Assembly (NCBI RefSeq): GCF_003144195.1
Contig: NW_020290141.1
Location: 1 to 30,118, forward strand
Direction of reading: 5' to 3'
DNA from: Ceraceosorus guamensis
Lineage: Eukaryota > Basidiomycota > Exobasidiomycetes > Ceraceosorales > Ceraceosoraceae
DNA length: 30,118 nucleotides
The notes under the pieces are model-generated. The model saw only the letters and a list, made by a program, of their open reading frames with translations, did not search any database and had not been told where the DNA came from. Of this stretch, positions 10,586 through 20,696 are shown piece after piece. The number at the start of each line of letters is the position of its first letter. The first letter of the stretch is position 1. The position numbers and the translations under genes were made by a program.

Positions 10586-11056
10586 GTCGAAAGCGCAACC
10601 AAGACGGTGAACAATCGCTCGCGGCTGATGCGGACTGCGTGGGCAAAGAATGTACGGCGATGGTGAAGGAGGTGTCGCAGAAAGAAAGTTGAAGATGTGA
10701 ATGTGTGCCGCTCGAAAGGCTTGGAGCGGCGAGGCGATGATGCCGGTGCCCAGGTGGATGATGAGGGCGAAGTCGGAAGAATTTGAGTGGCTCGAGCCAC
10801 GTCCTGGGGTCCAGGGTGAGTGCCTTCGTACACTGCCCAACGAAATCGCTGCCTCTTGTGCAGGCAAGCAAGCAAAGGGTAGTCGTCATGCGCACTGCTG
10901 CACGAGAGCGGAGAGCACAGACACGATGTGCGCGGAATCGTGAGTCTCGCTCGCAGTCTGATGAGAGTCTGATCAGCACAGCGCAGCGCCGCTTCTGTAT
11001 CTTCTATTGTCCCTCTGCACGCGCAGTCAAGAGTCTTGAGTGAAAGTCTATACAGT

Positions 11057-11080
11057 GCAGGCAGGCAGGCAGGCAGGCAG
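11057..11080. repeat. (GCAG)6 microsatellite
   Basis: Six perfect copies of GCAG about 480 bp upstream of the CDT1 start, ten bases before the first ACGCGT box. Confidence 0.9.
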
Positions 11081-11089
11081 CAGCGTGGC

Positions 11090-11095
11090 ACGCGT
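11090..11095. promoter_or_regulatory. MluI cell-cycle box ACGCGT
   Basis: ACGCGT is the binding core of the fungal MBF complex that activates G1/S genes, and cdt1 is an MBF target in fission yeast. This copy is about 505 bp upstream of the CDT1 ATG. Function is inferred. Confidence 0.4.
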
Positions 11096-11137
11096 TCAAC
11101 GCATGCAACGTGTACGACGCGATCTTCGCGTAAATTG

Positions 11138-11143
11138 ACGCGT
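11138..11143. promoter_or_regulatory. MluI cell-cycle box ACGCGT
   Basis: Second ACGCGT, 48 bp from the first and followed by TTTTGCGCGCGCG. On the minus strand a TTTCGCG word lies about 25 bp away. The pair is consistent with MBF/E2F-like control of CDT1. Confidence 0.4.
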
Positions 11144-11175
11144 TTTGCGCGCGCGAGGATCTCGCGAAAGGCAAA

Positions 11176-11183
11176 TCACGTGA
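11176..11183. promoter_or_regulatory. E-box palindrome TCACGTGA
   Basis: Same perfect palindrome as at 2912-2919, about 590 bp upstream of the CDT1 ATG. The function is unknown; bHLH factors are the usual ligands. Confidence 0.3.
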
Positions 11184-11647
11184 TGACCGACGGTGAGAAC
11201 CTTTTCACCTCGCGGCTCGCAGACAGCAGCTGCGGTGCGGCATCAATTCGAAGTTTGGTGCACGATTTTGATTCTGGATTGCTATACCTCATGAGGAGAT
11301 GTCAAGAGTACAGTAATCAGCCGCTCGCTGCTGCTGCTGGCTACATTGTCCTGCTGCGATTCTGTGGAGTACGCGACGCAGAGTTGACGGGTACCATTCA
11401 ACAAATCACACGCATGGCGGCAAGAGCAGCAGTAGCTGGCGAAGGCAATGACGGGCGCGCGGGGCTACGATTGAACGTGTATGCAATTCGGTGTGCCGCC
11501 AAGTGATGGTCACGCCTGACTCGTGACTGTGATTGCTGCTGCATGGCCCCGTTCTTTCGGCCATCCAAACTGATCGATGCAAGCCACAAAATTCGCGAAT
11601 TCTTGAAGCGTGGACAAATAGCATCATGAATACACTCGACTCGAAAA

Positions 11648-11668
11648 CTGCTGCTGCTGCTGCTGCTG
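11648..11668. repeat. (CTG)7 triplet repeat
   Basis: Seven perfect CTG units in the noncoding CDT1/ATRR interval. Confidence 0.9.
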
Positions 11669-11730
11669 CTCCAGCTCTATTATTAATGTTACCGGTACAG
11701 TGTGCAGCTGCTGGGCACGCACACCCACGC

Positions 11731-11736
11731 ACGCGT
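11731..11736. promoter_or_regulatory. ACGCGT box, distal
   Basis: Third ACGCGT in this interval, about 1150 bp from the CDT1 start and 485 bp upstream of the ATRR-type gene. Less likely to be functional than the proximal pair. Confidence 0.25.
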
Positions 11737-12220
11737 AGCATAACTCGCGACTTTTTCCCTCAGCTGGCCGATCTTTGTCCGACGCACGCGCGCGGGACAA
11801 CTGTGACTGTGGCTACCGTTACGCGGTTTCGCCCTTCTGTCACGGCTGGCTTGCGATCAAGACTCGAGGCACACTTGACTCGCACTCGCACTGATCGTCA
11901 CTTTTCAAATTTTGGACGCTTTCGGTTTCAGACACCGGTATTCAGATTGACATTGTGACGGGTACGCGCGCGCGCACCTCGCTTCCCTGCATGCATACAA
12001 GAGTCGTGAGTCGCGAGTGCTGATAAAGATTTCGCTCATCCGCTTCCCCATTCCGTCTTACCTCTCCCGCCCGCACAACAGCCAGGAGGGTAGGGGCACT
12101 TCTTCTCCTTCATCATTCCTTCCTTGCGCGTCTAGACTTGCGCCTTCACGCAGCGTCCCCCTTGCGCGCACTCGCAGCGACGGCGGTTCCTTGCCATTCC
12201 ATCGCGTACCACTGCGCACC

Positions 12221-15200
12221 ATGACGGTTCTAGACCTGCAATCGGATCTGTGCACGCTCTTTGAGGAGCAAGCAAGGTCCACACCTTCCCTGCTAGCACT
12301 CGAAGATGCCACATCAACATGGACCTACGCATCGCTGGAAGAAGCCACGGGAGTGTTTGGACACACGCTGCAAACGCAGTACAAGGTGGCAAGGGATGAG
12401 CTGGTAGGCATCTTGATGGATCGTGGAGCGCACAACGTCATCGGTTCGTTGGCTGCTCTGCGAGCGGGAGGCGCCTTTCTCAGTCTCGAATTGGCTTATC
12501 CCGACGCGCTTCTGGGGGATGTGGTGGAGGATGCCAGACCGCGGGTGATCCTCACCCAAGCCGCTCACAAGCACAGACTCACAAAGCTCGGCATCAATGT
12601 CCCCGTCATTGCTATCGACCAACTTTCCCCCGACGCATTCAAGGGCTCAGCTAGACCAGCCAAATCTCCCAAGGTGGGCCAAGAGGACGATCTGGACAGA
12701 TTGGCATTCGTTTCCTACTCTTCCGGCACGACTGGCAAACCCAAAGGCATTGCCAATCCTCATCGAGCAGCAGTCGGCTCCTATGATTTGCGGTTTGGCC
12801 TCTGCAACCTGCAAAAAGGCGATCGCGTGGCAGCCAACGTCTTTTTCATCTGGGAAATGCTCAGACCGCTGTTCAGAGGGGCTACATGCGTGGCCGTTCC
12901 CGATGCTGCCTCTTACGACCCCGAGCTTCTGGTCGATTTCCTCACCGCGCGCAGCATCACCGACACGCTCTTCACGCCCACTCTGCTTGCTACCGTCTTG
13001 GCTCGCTATCCCGATCTAGGAGAAAAGTTGCCGACATTGACGAGCATCTGGCTCAATGGAGAAGTGGTGCCTTGGGACTTGTGTCGCAGAACACTGGCCA
13101 CCCTTCCGAATGCCCGGCTGCTCAACGTCTACAGCGCTTGCGAGACGCATGAAGTGGGCGCTGGAGATGTCGGGGAGATGATGAAGCAGATGCAAATCGC
13201 TTTCGAAGTGCAAGAGAATGCTGCCGATGGGTCTGGCAATAACGGAGTGTGCCCAGTCGGACCTTTGCTGGATCCCGACAACGCATACATCCTTGATCCG
13301 GATGGCAAACCTGTCGAGCAAGGCGGCATCGGCGAACTCTGCGTGGGCGGTCCTCTGCTCGCTACCAGATACCTCAACCTGCCAGACATGACCATCAAGG
13401 CGTTCGTCCAGAATCCCTTTGCCAAACCCAACTCGCCATTCCAACGAATGTACAGGACGGGAGATGCGGCTAGACTGGTGCAGCCAGAGAACGGAGCAGG
13501 CGCGCCGCTGCTGGAAGTTACGGGAAGAATCGGGGGAATGATCAAGACGAGAGGCTACACGGTGCAGCCTGGATTGGTAGAGGCTGCCATTGTGGCCCAC
13601 ATGCAGGTGAGAGCCTGCGCTGTTGTGGGGCATGGCGAAGGTCTAGAAAAGAGATTGGTGGCGTACGTCGTCAAGGATGATTCCTCCAAGCACGAAGCAT
13701 CTCAGGATGGACTCAAGCGCACTGCTCTCAACATCCACGCTGCCGGCTACAGTCCAGAGGCTAGAAGAGCTCTAGCGGGTCATTTGGCCCACTATATGAT
13801 CCCTTCCGTCTGGATTGAGATGGACGTGCTACCCACCCATGCAGTCTCTGGCAAGATTGACCTGCGCGCTTTGCCAAAGCCGCCCCCTACCAGACCTGCT
13901 ACGCCCACCACGCCTACCAGGCCCGGCACTGGAGAAGGCAGCAAACTTCCGAGCGGAGCGCAGACGCCGTCCGTCAAGGTCACCTCGGAAGCCATTGCCG
14001 AGGCTTGGTCCGCATCTCTGGGTCTTCCGCTGGACGCCTGCAACGGCCCTGGACACACCTTTTTCGACTTGGGAGGTCATTCCTTGAGCTTGGCCGACCT
14101 AGCTGGCAGATTGACAAGACTATTTGGTTTTTCAGTTCCTGTCGCTCCGCTCGCCGCCAATCCTTCGATCGAAGGTCACATGCAGACCGTGGTAGCTGCG
14201 AGGGATGGACACTTGTCCGCCCTCAATGCGGATCTGCCAGCGATGCTTCGGGCAGACTCGGCGCTGGATGACGAGGTTCGCCCAACAGGCCCGCAATTCG
14301 CCTCTCTACGCCAGATCAAGAGCGATCGGGTCAGAAATCATGCAGAACCGCAAAGCATCTTGCTGACTGGAGCTACTGGCTTTTTGGGAGCTTTCCTCAT
14401 TCGCTCCCTCATCGAACAGAGGCCCAACGCCAAGCTTCTGTGTCTGGTCCGGTTCCCCACGCCGGAAAATGGCATGCAATCGGCCGGATTGGCGCGTATC
14501 AGGAGCAACCTGATCGATCTGGGTCTTTGGCACGACAGCCTTTTGGACCAGATCGAGGTGCTGCCAGGAAACATCTCCAAACCCCTCTTTGGAATGGATC
14601 AGGTCAGCTTCGACAAATTGGCGGAAAGGACGGACGCAATCGTACATGCGGCTGCTACGGTCAATCTGGTCTACCCCTACGCGGCTCTGCGCGAGCCAAA
14701 CGTGCAAGGCACGCAAGAGATTCTCAGGCTCGCTTCCCTCGGCGGCGCCAGCGTCATTCACATTTCCTCCAACGGAGCTCTGCCGCCCTCTTCGGACGGT
14801 CAAAAGTGGCGAGAAGATGCGACGCTGGCTTTGGAAAAGGTGCACAGCGAAATTCCGGACGGATATGGTCAGACCAAGTGGGTAGCTGAACAGTTGGCAC
14901 ATCAGGCACGAGCGAGGGGCTTGCCAGTCACCATCGTTCGACCTGGAACGCTCTCGGGCTGCTCCAAGAGTGGAGCTTCCAACCAGTGGGATATGCTGAA
15001 TGCTATCATCGTCGAGGCTCTGCGCATGAAGGTTGCTCCTATCATCGAAGGGTGGAGGACGGAAATGACGCCAGTGGATTACGTTGCGGATGCCATCGCT
15101 GCGATAGATGTGGAGTTTGAGAATGTCGAAAGCTCGGACGCCTTGGCTCCCGTCCTGCACCTGTGCAACAGCGATCCACCGCTCGCTGCCAGCGTTTTCG

Positions 15201-16351
15201 ATATGCTCCAACGCCTGGGCTACTCGACGGAAAAGAGACTAGAGTGGGAAATGTGGGTCTCGAAATGGAGAGCTGGAGCGACGCTGTTGGCTGCTAGATC
15301 CAACAACAGCACCAACAAGTTGCCCTTTTGCACCGAGATCCTTCGAGGAAGTCTACCAACAGTGGACACGCTGCGATTGGTGCCCATCTTGGACGATTCA
15401 AAATCTCGAGGCATCTTTGAAAAGGCTTTGGGGTACGAGAAACCCAAGATAGACGAGGCGCTTTGGCAGACTTATACGAGACACTTTTACGCTAGGGGTT
15501 GGTTGCCCCACTCGCCTACGCGCTCGTCGACTGGACCGACGGCCTGCACGATTCCACCTCGATCATCGCTCAGCGGAATCAGCACCCCGTCCACTGGCTA
15601 CCAGCACGTCGGAAGATTGGCTGGCAAAGTGGCGGTGGTGACTGGCGCCTCGTCGGGCATCGGCGCTGCTGTAGCGCTCGCGCTCGCTAACGAAGGCGCT
15701 TCGGTCAGCCTAGCTGCTCGACGCACCTCGGCTTTGCAAGGTGTCAAAGCTCGCGTGGAGAGCGTGGGTGGTAAAGCTGTGATCTGTCAGACGGACGTGA
15801 CCTCCAACGAACAGGTCAAGTCGCTGTTCGAGGAGACGAAGGAGCGATTGGGAGAGGTGGATATTGTGGTCAGCTGTGCTGGAGTCATGTACTTCACCAT
15901 GATGCACAATGTCCAGACGCAGCAGTGGGATCAGACGGTGGATGTGAATTGCAAAGGATTGCTGCACGTCCTCGGCAACATTGTCCCATCCATGCTTTCG
16001 CGCAAAGCGGGTCACATTGTGGCCATCTCTAGCGATGCTGGACGCAAAGTCTTTCCCGGCTTGGGCGTCTACTCTGCAAGCAAATTCTTCGTGGAAGCGA
16101 CGCTGCAGAGCTTGAGGTTGGAAACGGTGGGAAGCGGGTTGAAAGTTACTAGCGTTCAGCCTGGCAATGTGGCCACGGACCTGCTCGGTATGAGCAGCGA
16201 TAAAGAGGCTTTGGAAAAGTATGGAACGCCGACTGGCGCAAAGGTGCTGGATCCAAAGGACGTTGCGAATAGCATCGTGCACGCCCTCTGTCAACCTGAA
16301 CACGTGTCTGTCAACGAAATCCTCGTGGAACCTAGAGACGAGCCCATCTAA
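12221..16351 (+). CDS. ATRR: NRPS-like A-T-R1-R2 enzyme, predicted glycine betaine reductase
   Basis: 1376 residues in one exon. The adenylation domain has the ATP motif SYSSGTTGKPKG at about 165-176, YRTGD at 411-415 and the catalytic Lys545 in SGKIDLRALP. A carrier (T) domain follows, with FFDLGGHSLS and phosphopantetheine Ser621. A thioester reductase R1 has TGATGFLGAF at 716-725 and Tyr882/Lys886 in YGQTK. A short-chain reductase R2 has TGASSGIGAA at 1141-1150 and Tyr1284/Lys1288 in YSASK. This order matches ATRR, described from Aspergillus nidulans, which activates glycine betaine and reduces it through the aldehyde to choline. Where amino-acid A domains have FDxS, this one reads NVFFIWE, so the Asp that binds a free alpha-amino group is absent, as expected for a quaternary ammonium acid. 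I chose ATG 12221 (CACCATGAC) because the conserved domain begins there; the frame is open back to 12017. Substrate is inferred from architecture. Confidence 0.87.
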   Translation: MTVLDLQSDLCTLFEEQARSTPSLLALEDATSTWTYASLEEATGVFGHTLQTQYKVARDELVGILMDRGAHNVIGSLAALRAGGAFLSLELAYPDALLGDVVEDARPRVILTQAAHKHRLTKLGINVPVIAIDQLSPDAFKGSARPAKSPKVGQEDDLDRLAFVSYSSGTTGKPKGIANPHRAAVGSYDLRFGLCNLQKGDRVAANVFFIWEMLRPLFRGATCVAVPDAASYDPELLVDFLTARSITDTLFTPTLLATVLARYPDLGEKLPTLTSIWLNGEVVPWDLCRRTLATLPNARLLNVYSACETHEVGAGDVGEMMKQMQIAFEVQENAADGSGNNGVCPVGPLLDPDNAYILDPDGKPVEQGGIGELCVGGPLLATRYLNLPDMTIKAFVQNPFAKPNSPFQRMYRTGDAARLVQPENGAGAPLLEVTGRIGGMIKTRGYTVQPGLVEAAIVAHMQVRACAVVGHGEGLEKRLVAYVVKDDSSKHEASQDGLKRTALNIHAAGYSPEARRALAGHLAHYMIPSVWIEMDVLPTHAVSGKIDLRALPKPPPTRPATPTTPTRPGTGEGSKLPSGAQTPSVKVTSEAIAEAWSASLGLPLDACNGPGHTFFDLGGHSLSLADLAGRLTRLFGFSVPVAPLAANPSIEGHMQTVVAARDGHLSALNADLPAMLRADSALDDEVRPTGPQFASLRQIKSDRVRNHAEPQSILLTGATGFLGAFLIRSLIEQRPNAKLLCLVRFPTPENGMQSAGLARIRSNLIDLGLWHDSLLDQIEVLPGNISKPLFGMDQVSFDKLAERTDAIVHAAATVNLVYPYAALREPNVQGTQEILRLASLGGASVIHISSNGALPPSSDGQKWREDATLALEKVHSEIPDGYGQTKWVAEQLAHQARARGLPVTIVRPGTLSGCSKSGASNQWDMLNAIIVEALRMKVAPIIEGWRTEMTPVDYVADAIAAIDVEFENVESSDALAPVLHLCNSDPPLAASVFDMLQRLGYSTEKRLEWEMWVSKWRAGATLLAARSNNSTNKLPFCTEILRGSLPTVDTLRLVPILDDSKSRGIFEKALGYEKPKIDEALWQTYTRHFYARGWLPHSPTRSSTGPTACTIPPRSSLSGISTPSTGYQHVGRLAGKVAVVTGASSGIGAAVALALANEGASVSLAARRTSALQGVKARVESVGGKAVICQTDVTSNEQVKSLFEETKERLGEVDIVVSCAGVMYFTMMHNVQTQQWDQTVDVNCKGLLHVLGNIVPSMLSRKAGHIVAISSDAGRKVFPGLGVYSASKFFVEATLQSLRLETVGSGLKVTSVQPGNVATDLLGMSSDKEALEKYGTPTGAKVLDPKDVANSIVHALCQPEHVSVNEILVEPRDEPI

Positions 16352-16532
16352 GCGGGCTTCCTGCAACTGCATGCATACATTCTTTCGCTCCGCTCGCGTG
16401 CACGCTGCAATCGATATAGATGACCGGAAAGATCTTTTTGTGACTTTTGGCCCGATTTGCATTGCGACCCTTGGTGCCGCAGTGAAATGCGCATGTATTG
16501 TCGAGGCTGCATGCACCGCGCTTCGCCATGCT

Positions 16533-19122
16533 CTAGGCGAATTTCCAATTGCTCCTCTCCTCTGTGATCATCCTAGCAGCCTGTCGATCGCCCACAATCC
16601 TCTCCAATCTGAACCTGTCAAACTTTGAAAAGACGGCCAGCGCGGCGACTTCCGTCGGGTCCAGCTTCGCATTCTCCAATTCTTCTTTCGAAATTTCCTT
16701 CATCCTTCCATCCTTTCCCACCCTCGGCTTGGGCGGGACGAATGGCCAGTGCAAAATTTCAGAGTAGAAAAGAGCGTTCTCGGGTAGAGCGTAAAAAACG
16801 AGTGTTTGGGCTCCTCGATAGGTGTTGCGCTTGTAGAAATGCGAGCGCTCAGTGACGATCAGGAAAGCCCTCTTGCCGGTGAAGAATGCTTGTCTGGATT
16901 GCGCCACCTCGCGAGGCGTCGAGTATCTATTCCAGCAAAGAGAGGCCAAAGTGAGCCGGACAGCTCTTGGACCAGGAACAAGTGCTTCATTCCGACTCAC
17001 TCGGAGATGGCCTCGAAACTCAAGTCGGATCTCTTCATGTGATCTTCGACCCTGACAAAGTCAAAGTAGGAGGGTACAAAGATGACCGTCTTTGTCGCGC
17101 CCACTGCAGATTTGAGCAAGCTGGGCAGAGTCTGTCCGAGCGCGAGAAAAGAAAGAGCCAGGAGGACAACGCGAACGCGTGAGCGGCGAGGATCGAGACC
17201 TTGGCAAATGATGTCCTCACCCTGCTCGTGAAATGTTGAAAGCGCGCATCCGGCTCCATGTTGAGATTCGCACAGTCGAAGCGGGTGAAGGTCTGCGAGG
17301 CGCGTGGAGGTCAGCGACGCGCCGAGATCCGCGCATTGACGCTCCGAACAAAGCGCTCACCTGTCTGAGTCCCTCCCTTACGCCACCCAGCACTCCTTCG
17401 AACGTGTGTCCGCTCCTGTTCTTGCCAGCCACATTTGTCAAGCCTCTGTAGATCGCTCGCAGCTCCGGCATATCGTAGCTCGAAAGCAAAATGGTCTGTC
17501 TGAGGTTGAGCGCTCGATCGTCCAAGTACCATTGCCGCACTCTGGAAAAGTCGGTATCGTGGGACGCTTGGGGTATTTGCGAGGTGCGCGATAGGACGTG
17601 CTGTCATTTGCAAAAGACTTGCTCCTCAGTCGGCGGGCACGGAAGCAGGGGCCAAAAAGGCGAGACTGACCTGTACATGATCCCAATTCTGCATACTCAT
17701 CACCTCTGCCTGATCCACAACGAGCATCTCAATCGAGCTCAAAAAGTCCGCATCGCCGTCTTTCTGCAATGCCAATCTGAGTCCCAGCGGACTAGCGAGG
17801 ATCACATCGCTCGCATACCAGCCCGTCCAGAGCCTCATCTCTTTTCTCTTGAGCTGGATCCCAAACCGAAAGTTATCGTCGGTATTGCCCGCAAAGGTCT
17901 GCACAAAGTCTTTGGGCTTGTCAGGTAGCTCTTCGGAGGAGAGCGCGACGCTGGGATCGGGACCAAAGTCTGACGAGAGACGGTCAGAACCTGAAAGCGT
18001 TTCTAGACCACTTGCTGCGAAGAGCGCTTGAACCCAGACGTAGGCGCTGGAACGGAATGGTGAGAGAACGAGAAGAGTGGGCCTCGTGTACCCTTGATCG
18101 CGCGGCACGTCTATCGATCGACCTTCCGAGGAAGCTTTTGCCAATCTTTCATTATTGCGAAGGATTTTGCGTCTTGTCCTGCACATGCGCATCTCCGAGC
18201 GTCAGCGCGTCATGCCTGCTTTGTGCGGAGCGAAGACTCACTTGATCAGATGGCTCATGGCGTGCAGAGCTAGCACCTGTCTGCGATCTTTCTGAGCCTT
18301 GCGATCCAGCGCGCGCGTGTCCAAGAGATCCGCGTGGGAGCCGAGAACGTTTGCGAGTGCGGATTGAGAGGGGGAAAAGGGAGCTCCTTTCCTGGCTTTG
18401 AGCAGGCTCGTGTGGGCATTGGCATGGGGCTGCGGGGTATGTGGCGGGATTCTAGGATGAATGAGCAGACTTGCTCAGAACAGTGAGACTGTCTATTAAC
18501 TCACTCTAGCGATCGCACTGTCGAACCCTTTGACCATTGATCGGCTGACTTCCTTTCCTAGAGCCTTTACTACGCTCTCATCAGCAGAGCCGTGCGCATC
18601 TTGCCACTCCAGCTCCCTCACGCTGCCCTCCTTGGCTGTCGGGTAGAGCTGATTGATGACCTCTGCATGTCTCTTGTCTCCATGAGAGCCAAAGTGTATT
18701 TCAAATCCGTCGAGATCCAGCACGGCAGCGACCTTTGTCCCAGCTGGCGCCTGGCTGTCCGATTCAGCGTCCGACTCGACATCGTCGGCCAAGCGGATCT
18801 GACTGTGCGCATCGGTAGTCGCAGCGCGTTCGATGGATGCAGATCGCTCGAGGGGGATCGTTTCCGACTCTCTCTCTACCTTTTTCAAATCCTTCATGGC
18901 CTCTCCTACCTTGACGCTCAACAATTCCTTTTTGCTCATCCTCACATCCCCTTCCTGTGCAGCGTGCAATGCTCTGCGATGCGCATGTCCCAATTTTCGA
19001 CGAGAGGGACTGCCGGGTTCGGAAACTCGGGCACGCTTGCGTTTGTTTGGCTTTGCGGCGCTCACATTTACCAGTGTGAGCAGAGAGGTGAGCGCAGAGG
19101 TGGATGGGTCCGTCGAGGGCAT
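16533..19122 (-). CDS. UTP25: U3 snoRNA-associated protein UTP25 (digestive-organ expansion factor family)
   Basis: Nucleolar SSU-processome component needed for 18S rRNA maturation, with a helicase-like fold that lacks the ATPase motifs. Seven exons: 19122-18505, 18429-18242, 18178-17671, 17600-17361, 17292-17221, 17131-17001 and 16926-16533, with introns of 63-89 nt. The joined frame gives 716 residues. Residues 1-200 are charged and low in complexity (KPNKRKRARV). Conserved blocks follow: LALHAMSHLIKTRRKILRNN, FAGNTDDNFRFGIQLKRKE, SDVILASPLGLRLAL, FLSSIEMLVVDQAEVMSMQN, DTDFSRVRQWYLDDR, RQTILLSSYDMPELRAIY, TVIFVPSYFDFVRVE, FLIVTERSHFYKRNTYRG and FDRFRLERIVGDRQAARM near the C-terminus. The first intron must use the acceptor at 18430; an earlier CTAG acceptor breaks the frame. 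ATG 19122 is preferred over one 54 bp upstream that adds a proline-rich extension. Neighbouring genes are unrelated. Confidence 0.93.
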
Positions 19123-19141
19123 GCTGAGGTGTATGAAGAGC

Positions 19142-19161
19142 GGGGGGAGGGGGGGGGGGGG
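19142..19161. repeat. G-tract (G6-A-G13)
   Basis: On the transcribed sense of UTP25 this is a C/T tract only 20 nt upstream of the start codon, in the presumed 5' UTR. It can form a quadruplex or i-motif and is prone to length error in assemblies. Confidence 0.85.
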
Positions 19162-20677
19162 AAAGAAACAGCGCAAAATGGAGGCGTAGCGCGCGCTGAG
19201 ATGGCGGCGCGATGCGCTTCGTGATCGATGGGGTCGTGGCGAATGAGCGAGAGAGTTGCAAGTCGCGCACGCTGATGCTGGTGTGCGTAAACAGCTCGCT
19301 CATCGATCAACCCCGAAATCCTTGAGTGGTCAAGAGTCACGAGTCGGGAAGAGTCAAAAGTCAAAAGTTAGAAGGACTCACCTCGCCGTCTTTCCCGTGC
19401 GAGAAAACAGCCAACACTAATGGTGTGGTCACGTGTCGTTGCGCTCGATCGGGATCGGGCGCGCTTTTAAGCTGACGCATGAGCAACTTTTGAAATGAGG
19501 CCAACGGCGAAGATTGACGATTCGTGATTGACGATTGAAATTTTGTTTGTGGATTCGATTCGATTCCCGAGCGCAGCAGCATCGTGCGACATCCACCATC
19601 CAACGGGCCCAAGCGCAGTCTGACACATCGCAGGCGCACGTGTGAGGGGACGTCAGGAGCCTCGGTTTGACAGAACGAAACAAAAATCAACGAGGATGCG
19701 GATGTTGGATGGTTGCAAATCGGCATGACACGAGCCGAAAGGGGGCCTAGACATCTCGAGCGGTGCCGTGCCAGGGGAGCAGTCGTGGGTCGTGCGCTAA
19801 CAACCACTCAGGTGACGCTACTTATTAGAGTAGGGAGCTGACAGGGCTCGTCGAGGAAATCAAAAAAAGGCATCTGTTTCGACCCGAGAGAGAGCTCGAC
19901 GGCAGGCCGGGTTGCGTGTCAGTCAAGAGTGGTGTTGCCGCCGACGGGACCGTGTACGATAATGCAATTGTCCGCATACATGCCGTCACGATCGCACACA
20001 TTCCGATCATTGATTGCGCACAAACGATGATCGCCGTCAAGCCGATGGGACTTCAGCAACTTACATCAATTCGAAGAGGTTACACTTTGCAAGGATTGAC
20101 CTGTCCCGTGTCTGGATTTTTTGCGCCCATCCACGCTTCAAGCGATCGATAATGGGTCTCGAACGAGCACAGAGATTATAGCAAGCTTGGCGGAAGATCG
20201 ACTCGTCGAGAGGTGAGCAACGGCAAATTCACACGCTCGAGGGGTCTGAGTACCTCACCTGCAGCGGCACGTACCCGATGAGGCGACTTTTGCCCTTGAT
20301 CCATCCGCCAAGAGCGCTGATCGTCAGCCGACAATCTGAGCCGATGTCAGCGTAACGCTCGAGCCTCTAAAATGACGCAGCGTGAGCCAGCGCCAAGGCA
20401 AGACGCGCGATCAAATAGCTCATCTGCGCCCTCTGCGCTCGAGCCTCTTGAACTCGGTAAATGGTTCCTGAAGCGAACGCGACATTGCAGCGAGCCTCCA
20501 AGGTTTCTGAAGTTCCTCGAATCGTGAGTCAGCAGAATCGACCGTCTTTCCAATCAGTAACGTAAAGAGTGGCGTGAGAAGGCGGCATCGCAACCAAATA
20601 TGGTGCACTTTTGGCTCGCTGCATGATCAAGAGAGCGCAAGCACGGCAGCGTCCCGAGCGATCGGAACGCCATGAGG

Positions 20678-20696
20678 GCGCGCGCGCGCGCGCGCG
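20678..20696. repeat. Alternating GC run
   Basis: 19 bp of uninterrupted alternating G and C, a strong Z-DNA-prone sequence, about 285 bp upstream of the membrane-protein start. Confidence 0.85.

Larger units (their letters stand above)
10586..12220. other. Divergent promoter region between CDT1 and the ATRR-type enzyme
   Basis: 1.6 kb shared upstream region with no supported gene. It holds three ACGCGT boxes, one TCACGTGA palindrome, a TTTCGCG word on the minus strand near 11162-11170, a (GCAG)6 array, a (CTG)7 array and an imperfect GAGTCGTGAG-GTCGCGAGTG stretch at 12001-12019. Open frames here overlap on both strands and look like chance. Confidence 0.6.

Noticed and set aside
11036-11958. 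Overlapping small frames on both strands between CDT1 and ATRR
   Set aside because: They include microsatellites and overlap each other; none has a conserved pattern.
14306-15211. 301-codon minus-strand frame inside the ATRR-type gene
   Set aside because: Mirror of the reductase coding sequence; composition typical of antisense frames, no motif.
15710-16516. 268-codon minus-strand frame over the SDR domain
   Set aside because: Antisense to the strongly supported R2 domain.
16927-17220. ACGCGT near 17171 as a regulatory box
   Set aside because: It lies in a UTP25 intron, away from any promoter, and a single copy is expected by chance.
19553-19575. GATTCGATTCGATTCCCG stretch resembling a tRNA B box
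   Set aside because: No matching A box or acceptor stem at the right spacing could be found.
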